Of a stretch of 64,000 bases of DNA, positions 58,001-64,000 are shown piece by piece. The first letter of the stretch is position 1. Each line of letters opens with the position of its first letter. The DNA is from Antedon mediterranea (taxonomy: Eukaryota > Echinodermata > Crinoidea > Comatulida > Antedonidae). The stretch covers positions 40,411,795 through 40,475,794 of the forward strand of contig NC_092670.1 of assembly GCF_964355755.1 (NCBI RefSeq). Reading direction: 5' to 3'. Below the pieces are notes generated by a model. The model did not search any database. It was not told where the DNA came from and saw only the letters and a list, made by a program, of their open reading frames with translations. Both the position numbers and the translations under genes were made by a program.

Positions 58001-61000
58001 TATATGTATTGTTAGGATATCAATTTGCTGGTTCATACAATTTAAAAAAAATAGGAATTTAAAGTATGTACAGTAATAATATATATAGTGAACTGGTAGT
58101 GAAGTTGACACGGAATCAACTTTACAATGTATTATTACATTACAATATTCTAATGAATCTTGTCTATTAATCTAATAGCCATTACCAGCGGGATCTCTTC
58201 TATCTCCCTTCCTGGTTCACAAAGTTAACTGAATGGCGATGTTTTCTTGGGAATAATATTTATTTATTTTATTCATATTGTGCAATGCACGCTAATCTGA
58301 ATAGAATATAAAACACAATTGAAATGAAAGAAGTTATAGTCGAAGTACTGTAAATAATGAAAAAAATACTATTAGTCATCAGGCTTTATAGTAAATATTA
58401 TATTTAAAACAAATGTAAACAGCAAGTAATGTAAAAAGTTAGTAATTTATAATTATGAAATCCAGTGTAACAAGTGTAACAGGTGTTTAAGAAGTTGGCT
58501 TAAACAGTAATAAACTTGGTTTATTATTTACAGTTTAAGAATAATATTAGCTGATTCAGCCTGTCTACTGTATATGTCACCAGTATGATACAGTATGTAG
58601 GCAAACTCAATTATACAGCACACATGTGACCTTCCTCTTCCTAGATTCAATAGTGCAGGCATCACATGTGACACACATTAGATGCTGTATTTTGGAATTA
58701 CCCTATGATACTGGATAAATATTTTCATATTGATGTTGAGATACAATACAGCGCTGAGAATCGTGTGATAAAAATATTCACTATTTTGACTTTTTTTTTA
58801 AAACAAAGACTCAATCGTACTTGAATTTAGATTTTCATCCATATTGTATATCTTATATCCTCTTTATTCCAAAAAATACTGACCAACTTTCCCTCACGTG
58901 GTCAAATGTAAAAAACATGTCAAAAAATATCAAGAATATTAACCCCACAGGTTTTAAATTAGAGGAGAGTTTCATTCGAATATTAATAAATTAACAGTTT
59001 TATTTTAATGTTGTTTTTTTGTAGGCAGTTGCAACAAAGGTTGAACTATCAGAGCAATATGTATATTACTTTGGTTTGTATCTTGTCAAGAAAGATGAAT
59101 CAAGTGCATTCAGTAGTAAGTGCTTATTATGTCACCTGCTTGTATTCTTGCCATTTGATTGGTTAAAGGCATCACAGGCCGTTCATTATTTTTCACTAAT
59201 GAACGGCACTATTGAACAAATTTACCTTTTTGTAAAAATTCAAGTAAAATAACTTTGTCAAGCTGTCAGCTAGACTTCAGTTCAGTTGATCAGTTGTTGT
59301 GTGTTACGATGCCGATGGGCTCCTTTCCAGCAACTGGATGGTTTTTATGTGTAGTCTAGTCGAGACCAGTTGTTAGTTAATACTAATTTACAATACATAA
59401 ACTCTATCTCATTACTAAATTGAAACCAGAGAAAAATGTTTTCATAACTGAATTATATTTCAATTTTCAGTTGTTCGTAAAATTCATGATTTTGAATCGC
59501 CATACATTTCCTTGAATTCTGCTAAAGGACCGCATAGAATAGTTGTAAGAAAATCGTAAGTTTTTTTTTCACTCCACTATCTTTTCATCGCATCAAATTT
59601 TACAAACCAAACAAGGGACGATTTATTGTTTGTCAATAATTCAGACTTTATATCATATTTTAACGTCCCATGCATATCTTATACACTGTACAATAGATTG
59701 TCGTGAGCCTAAAGTACAGTATGTCAACATTTTTTTAATGTATTGTAAATTTTAATAATTTGTCGTCATGATCTCTTAGATATTGGGATCCTGTATTTGA
59801 TGATGATTTAAAGGAAGACAGGGTTGCCATGAATCTTTTGTTTATTCAGGTGAAGTCTAAACAAATTGTCCTTTTTAGTTTTACTTTCTAAAGACTGATT
59901 AAGTTTCTTAACAATTATCCTTTTTTTGTGACTTATAACTTTTTCATTTCTTGATGAAATTAAATTACATTAATGTTCTTCTTTGCTGTAAATGGTGTCA
60001 AGAAAATAGAACCATTTTTGGGTAAATGTATTAAGTGGTGACGTTAATGTTATTGTAGGCTGTGAATGATGTAGAGAGAGAATGGGTCGTTTGTAGCAAG
60101 GAACAGCGTCGCAATTTAGATACATTAAAAAGGAAAAACTCACGGAAAGAGGTAAGCCTTCCCTTTTATATCAAGAAATAGACTTTGTAATATAACATTT
60201 TTTTTAAATATGCACAAATGTTTGCCTTTTGAAAACTGACTTAATCAAAATCATTTTATAAATTGTTTTATAAGCAATTTTGATAAATCTGATCTAATAC
60301 ATTTGCCACAAAGTTTTTGAAATTTTGTGCTACTAAATCCAAAACTAAAACTACGCCAAATCCAAGTAATGGTGATTTTATCTTCACATATATTGTTGAT
60401 GCAATTTACTTTAATTTTGCAGTACGTAAAAGAAGTTCGGAGTATGAAATTTTACAATTATATCAAGTTTAAACCGAGTATTTCCGATTATCCAGAGGAG
60501 AATGTTCCAGTTGTCGTACATGCAGGAAATCGGGAGATTATCTTCACGGTACGGACTCCTGACGGATCTTACAAGGAAGGGACGTTTAAAATAACAAGGA
60601 TGAGGTGCTGGAGAATAACATCTGTGAGTTACAAATAATGTCACAGTATGTGACAAATAATAATGTCACATAATGTGACATTAATGATAATGTCACATAA
60701 TGTGACATAATATTAATGTGACATAAATAAATAATGTCACATAATGTGACAAAAATAATAATGTCACATAATGTGACAAAAATAATAATGTCACATAATG
60801 CGACATAAATAATAATGTCACATAATGTGACATCAATAATAATGTCCAATAATGTGACATCAATAATAATGTCACATAATGTGACATAAATAATAATGTC
60901 ACATAATGTGACAAAAATAATAATGTCACATAATGTGACAAAATAATAATGTCACATAATGTGACATAAATAATAATGTCAATGTGACATAAATAATAAT

Positions 61001-63753
61001 GTTACATAATGTGACATAAATAATAATGTCAGATAATGTGACATAAATAATAGTCACATAATGTGACAAAAATAATAATGTCACATAATGTGACATAAAT
61101 AATAATGTCACATAATGTGACATAAATAATAATGTCACATAATGTGACATAAATAATAATGTCAGATAATGTGACATTAATGATGATGTCACATAATATG
61201 ACATAAATAATAATGTCACATAATATGATAAAAATAATAATGTGACATAAATAATAATGTTAGAGGTGATAAGGTGATGATGTCATATTTATGAAGTGAT
61301 GATGTCATATTATGGAAGTGATGTCATATTTATGAAGTGATGATGTCATATTTATGAAGTGATGATGTCATATTAAGTATATGATGATGTCATATTAAGT
61401 AAGTGATGATGTCATATTAAGTAAGTGATGATGTCATATTTAAGAATTGATGATGTCATTATTATGAAGTGATGATGTCATATTAAGTAAGTGATGATGT
61501 CATAAAGAAGGGGATTTAAATGTACAGCAATTTTTTCTCTTTCAGGCAAACGAAGATAATAGTAAATCATTAGAGCTTTCATTTGAATATTTAATGGCAA
61601 AGGATAGTCTGAAGTGGATCACAATCAAAACAGAAGATGCTATCCTAATGAGTCTCTGTTTACAGGGCATGGTTGATGAACTTATTATGTGCAAGAAAGG
61701 CCTAAAAATGAAAAAGGTATCAACATTTTGTTTAACATCATGACATTTCAATCTCCAAGACAATAACAATTTGGGCTATCATTTTATTTTAATCTTTAAC
61801 CTATAAACGTATTTAAATTTACATGCTATCTTTCTGGTTTGAATTTCAGTTTTTAAATCTGTTTCTGTTGTAAATGTTTTTTCTTTGTCCTAGTGAGCCA
61901 TAATACTGTTCTGTTTTTTCTTTGTCCTAGTGAGCCATAATACTGTTCTGTTTTTTCTTTGTCCTAGTGAGCCATAATACTGTTCTGTTTTTTCTTTGTC
62001 CTAGTGAGCCATAATACTGTTCTGTTTTTTCTTTGTCCTAGTGAGCCATAATACTGTTCTATTTTTTCTTTGCATTTGTCATTATTATCTAAATAAATGC
62101 TTATGAAAATTAATTGAAACATTTTGATTTAATCTTTTTTCTACAGCCCTCAGATCGAATTAAAGGTCCTCAAAGGCAGTACAAGAGCAGAGATGGTGGA
62201 ATCATTATTACAAGATCAACCACCAACAATGCCGCTGCCATTCCAGACCCTCCGGTATTTTATAACTAATTCTAATAATCAAATTCAAAATCCAATAATG
62301 TCATTTTACTTCAATAATAAAGTCCTATTCATTTCATTTATTCATGGTCAAACTCAGTAAAATATAGTCCATGGTTTGAAATCATTTTCGTTTGTTTAAA
62401 GTTAAAAATTCACATAAAAATTAGTCAAAAAGGTTAAAATTTGGTAAAATACGATAAAATACATCGTATAAAGACCTCTAAAGTCAGAAGTTCTTCACAA
62501 AATAAGACACAGAGAAAAAACATTCTCCAAATATAGACTGGAAACTCTGACAAACATTTTTAAAAATCTCAACTTTTTCAGATTAAAACTTTGTTGTTTT
62601 CTTAGCACTACTTTCAATTGATTGTAAGGTTTCTTCATTTTACTAATTTGTTTAGGTTTTACAAAAGCCACAAGAGATCCATTCAGATCAAAAAAAGAAT
62701 TCAGTAAGTAATTTGGTTTATTTTATTTTAAGTTAGCAACAAATTTAGAATCTAAGACCATGGCGCTGAAAGGCTTAGAATTCATATTGCAATTCATCTT
62801 GTCTAAGTCTAATACTATGCTTAAGAACTTTATTGCAATCCGCCCCAGGCCCATACCCATATTAACATTTTTAATTCCAGTCTTCATCTATTTCGTCGTA
62901 GCTGTTTCTAAGTTGTTTTAATTGTCTTTGTTTCTGTTAAATCAAGCTGTAAGTGGCGGATTTGTTTCTGCTGCTGTTTTTGATTTTAAAATAAAAATAA
63001 AAAATATTTGCTAGACTTGTAATTTAATTAATTTATTTGTCCTTAGTTTTCTAGCTTTGTAAAATTAATTTTTTTTTTTTAATGACCATACACCCAAGTG
63101 ATAACTGAATACAAGGTCATAAACCTAGAATTGATGAATTTGGTCCAAAATTAAACCAAACTCCACTTTATGCAAATAATACCTCCATATAATAAAAATA
63201 CTAATGTTCAATTTATATAGCGCAAAATGCAGTTTGGCTCTAAGCGCTGAACAATCAACAGAAAATGTTATAAAAGAGAAAAAGATATATGTAGAAAGTA
63301 GAAATTAAAAAGGGATTTGACGAGTGACTCAGCTTTCCTGATTGAGTTTGAAAGGGCGTTCCAAAGAACAGCAGCTGACCAGGAAAAGGCGCGTTGTCCA
63401 TAATATTTTGTTGAAGGCCGTGTAAAGCTCTGTCTTCACTGTAAAACTTTATGTGACAACAAAATGTGATGTGCCTATGATATATGGACATATCACTACC
63501 ATAATTGGGTATATCACACTTTTTTAAAAAACTAGTTTGATAGTGTAGACAGAGCTTAAGTATAGGCCTGAATAAAACCTATGATAGGTCGTCTCAATAT
63601 CGAAGTTGAATGGAATCAATTTGTAGAACTTTCTCAATTTTATTGTTTTCGTTTCAGGAAAAAATGCATTCAACTTTGCCACCAAAAAGTAGAGGAGCAG
63701 CAGCTCACATTGAGAACGAAATCTTTGAAGGGATTGGTGATGATGACCTTTAA
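55003..63753 (+). CDS. snx17: Sorting nexin-17 (PX-FERM endosomal cargo adaptor)
   Basis: Twelve coding exons: 55003-55062, 56127-56325, 56726-56901, 59025-59115, 59471-59555, 59780-59849, 60059-60151, 60423-60623, 61546-61716, 62147-62254, 62656-62703 and 63658-63753, giving 465 aa (human 470), all junctions in phase. It starts MHFSIPDTEE as in the family. The PX domain (about 1-110) has RYSQLHDF and the FPPKK loop for PtdIns3P. The atypical FERM region (about 115-390) has DQAEDVLEAV (F1), VVRKSYWDP (F2) and TRMRCWRITS followed by YLMAKDSLKW (F3, the NPxY cargo site). The tail IFEGIGDDDL ends the protein, matching the SNX17 tail that engages the Retriever complex through VPS26C. Expected role: recycling of integrins and LRP-type receptors from early endosomes. 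Confidence 0.97.
55563..55944. mobile_element. About 380-bp inverted-repeat transposon with 8-bp target duplication (snx17 intron 1)
   Basis: The ends are long inverted repeats: GGTCCTCCTAAATACCAAG at the left and CTTGGTATTTAGGAGGACC at the right, continuing inward to TTAAAGTGTT and its complement. ATGAATAC occurs directly outside both ends (55555-55562 and 55945-55952). An 8-bp duplication is typical of hAT-type elements. No transposase is encoded. Confidence 0.85.
56466..56622. mobile_element. CArG-bearing inverted-repeat element, copy 16, internally expanded (snx17 intron 2)
   Basis: Four tandem copies of ATGCCCAAATATGGTAGTGAT place CCAAATATGG four times within about 90 bp; a fifth unit reads CCAATATGG. 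Termini are largely lost (GTGTAGACAGACAGA at the right). Confidence 0.75.
56902..59024. other. snx17 intron 3 (2.1 kb)
   Basis: No exon or clear gene is present. At about 57040-57260 two diverged tRNA-like SINE fragments appear, each with a box-B-like GGTTCAAGTCC or AGTTCAAATCA and a shared AGCCAATA...CTAAGCCTC tail. From 57600 to 58980 I see only AT-rich sequence. Confidence 0.5.
60638..61256. repeat. About 26-bp palindromic tandem array (snx17 intron 8)
   Basis: About 22 units of TGTCACATAATGTGACA plus AAATAATAA-type spacer. The 17-bp core is a perfect palindrome about its central A. The array begins about 14 bp after the exon 8 donor (GTGAGT at 60624). Some units have lost one half or carry changes (GTTACATAATGTGACA, GTCAGATAATGTGACA). 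Confidence 0.95.
61257..61506. repeat. About 22-bp tandem array, GATGATGTCATATT type (snx17 intron 8)
   Basis: About eleven units containing GTGATGATGTCATATT followed by TATGAA or AAGTAA. It adjoins the palindromic array but has a different unit. It ends 39 bp before the exon 9 acceptor. Confidence 0.92.
61874..62062. repeat. 37-bp tandem repeat containing a 3' splice-site-like motif (snx17 intron 9)
   Basis: Five units with TTTTTTCTTTGTCCTAG then TGAGCCATAATACTGTTC. Each presents a pyrimidine tract plus CCTAG about 95-270 bp upstream of the real exon 10 acceptor at 62146. Confidence 0.95.
63424..63557. mobile_element. CArG-bearing inverted-repeat element, copy 17 (snx17 intron 11)
   Basis: The left AAGCTCTGTC and right GATAGTGTAGACAGAGCTT termini are intact. 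The core is diverged (CCATAATTGG, still a CArG match). It ends 100 bp before the last exon. Confidence 0.8.
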
Positions 63754-64000
63754 ACTTTATCTCGGTGTAAAGTTCAAAGGTCAAACGAGTCTATACAATT
63801 GGATATAGAATACATTTTAATTAAATTATAACATATCTAAATTTGTAAAGATTATGTAAATATAGAAAACAGTGATCATGTTGTAACTTTCATAATATGA
63901 AAGATTAAAAGATTTTAAATATTTTTTCACAAAGAAATTGGTTAAAACAATATTTTATTTGAAAATATCTACTACAAATTATGTAGGTAAAAAAGTAACT
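63754..64000. other. snx17 3' untranslated region and window end
   Basis: AT-rich sequence after the stop codon. No canonical AATAAA was found before the window ends; ATTAAA occurs in the segment around 63903-63908 and may serve. No other feature is seen. Confidence 0.5.

Noticed and set aside
60586-61219. Minus-strand frames with repeated MSHYVTLL-like sequence
   Set aside because: They are translations of the TGTCACATAATGTGACA array, not genes.

Overview
This is a eukaryotic, AT-rich, intron-rich window from an animal. It holds five protein-coding genes that I could rebuild exon by exon, with every splice junction phase-consistent. The gene set (a full-length EYS with the vertebrate-type N-terminal domain, MKRN2OS, ABHD13, a 14-3-3 and SNX17), the TAGGCCTA-rich simple sequence and the many short inverted-repeat transposons suggest an invertebrate deuterostome. 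An echinoderm is most likely, but this is inference and the class cannot be fixed from sequence alone.

Layout: (1) 1-2068, non-coding with two short inverted-repeat elements. (2) 2069-5387 (+), ABHD13, seven coding exons. (3) 7034-8500 (-), MKRN2OS, four exons, convergent with ABHD13. (4) 9389-43159 (+), a giant eyes shut (EYS/spacemaker) gene, 45 coding exons, 4350 codons, about 62 EGF repeats, a long Ser/Thr-rich mucin segment and four laminin-G domains, with no membrane anchor. It is divergent from MKRN2OS. (5) 47933-51438 (-), a beta/zeta-type 14-3-3, five coding exons, convergent with EYS. (6) 55003-63753 (+), SNX17, twelve coding exons, 465 aa, ending in the conserved Retriever-binding tail. 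It is divergent from the 14-3-3 gene. A weak candidate for a tiny gene (51857-54575, +) lies between the last two.

The genes are independently transcribed units and show no operon logic. ABHD13 is a membrane-anchored serine hydrolase, MKRN2OS is uncharacterised, EYS is an extracellular photoreceptor-lumen glycoprotein in the groups where it has been studied, 14-3-3 binds phosphopeptides, and SNX17 recycles NPxY cargo from endosomes.

The unusual content is structural. EYS carries partial exon duplications at several stages: an in-frame 81-bp repeat with a second splice donor, a 94-bp triplication of a splice acceptor and exon start, and a decayed copy of exon 19. Intron 40 contains a perfect 140-bp palindrome with a 5-nt loop. 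Large minisatellites of 40, 43, 42, 21 and about 26 bp sit in introns. A family of about 130-160 bp inverted-repeat elements (17 copies seen) carries matches to the SRF CArG-box consensus in nearly every copy. I found no clearly new multi-gene system.
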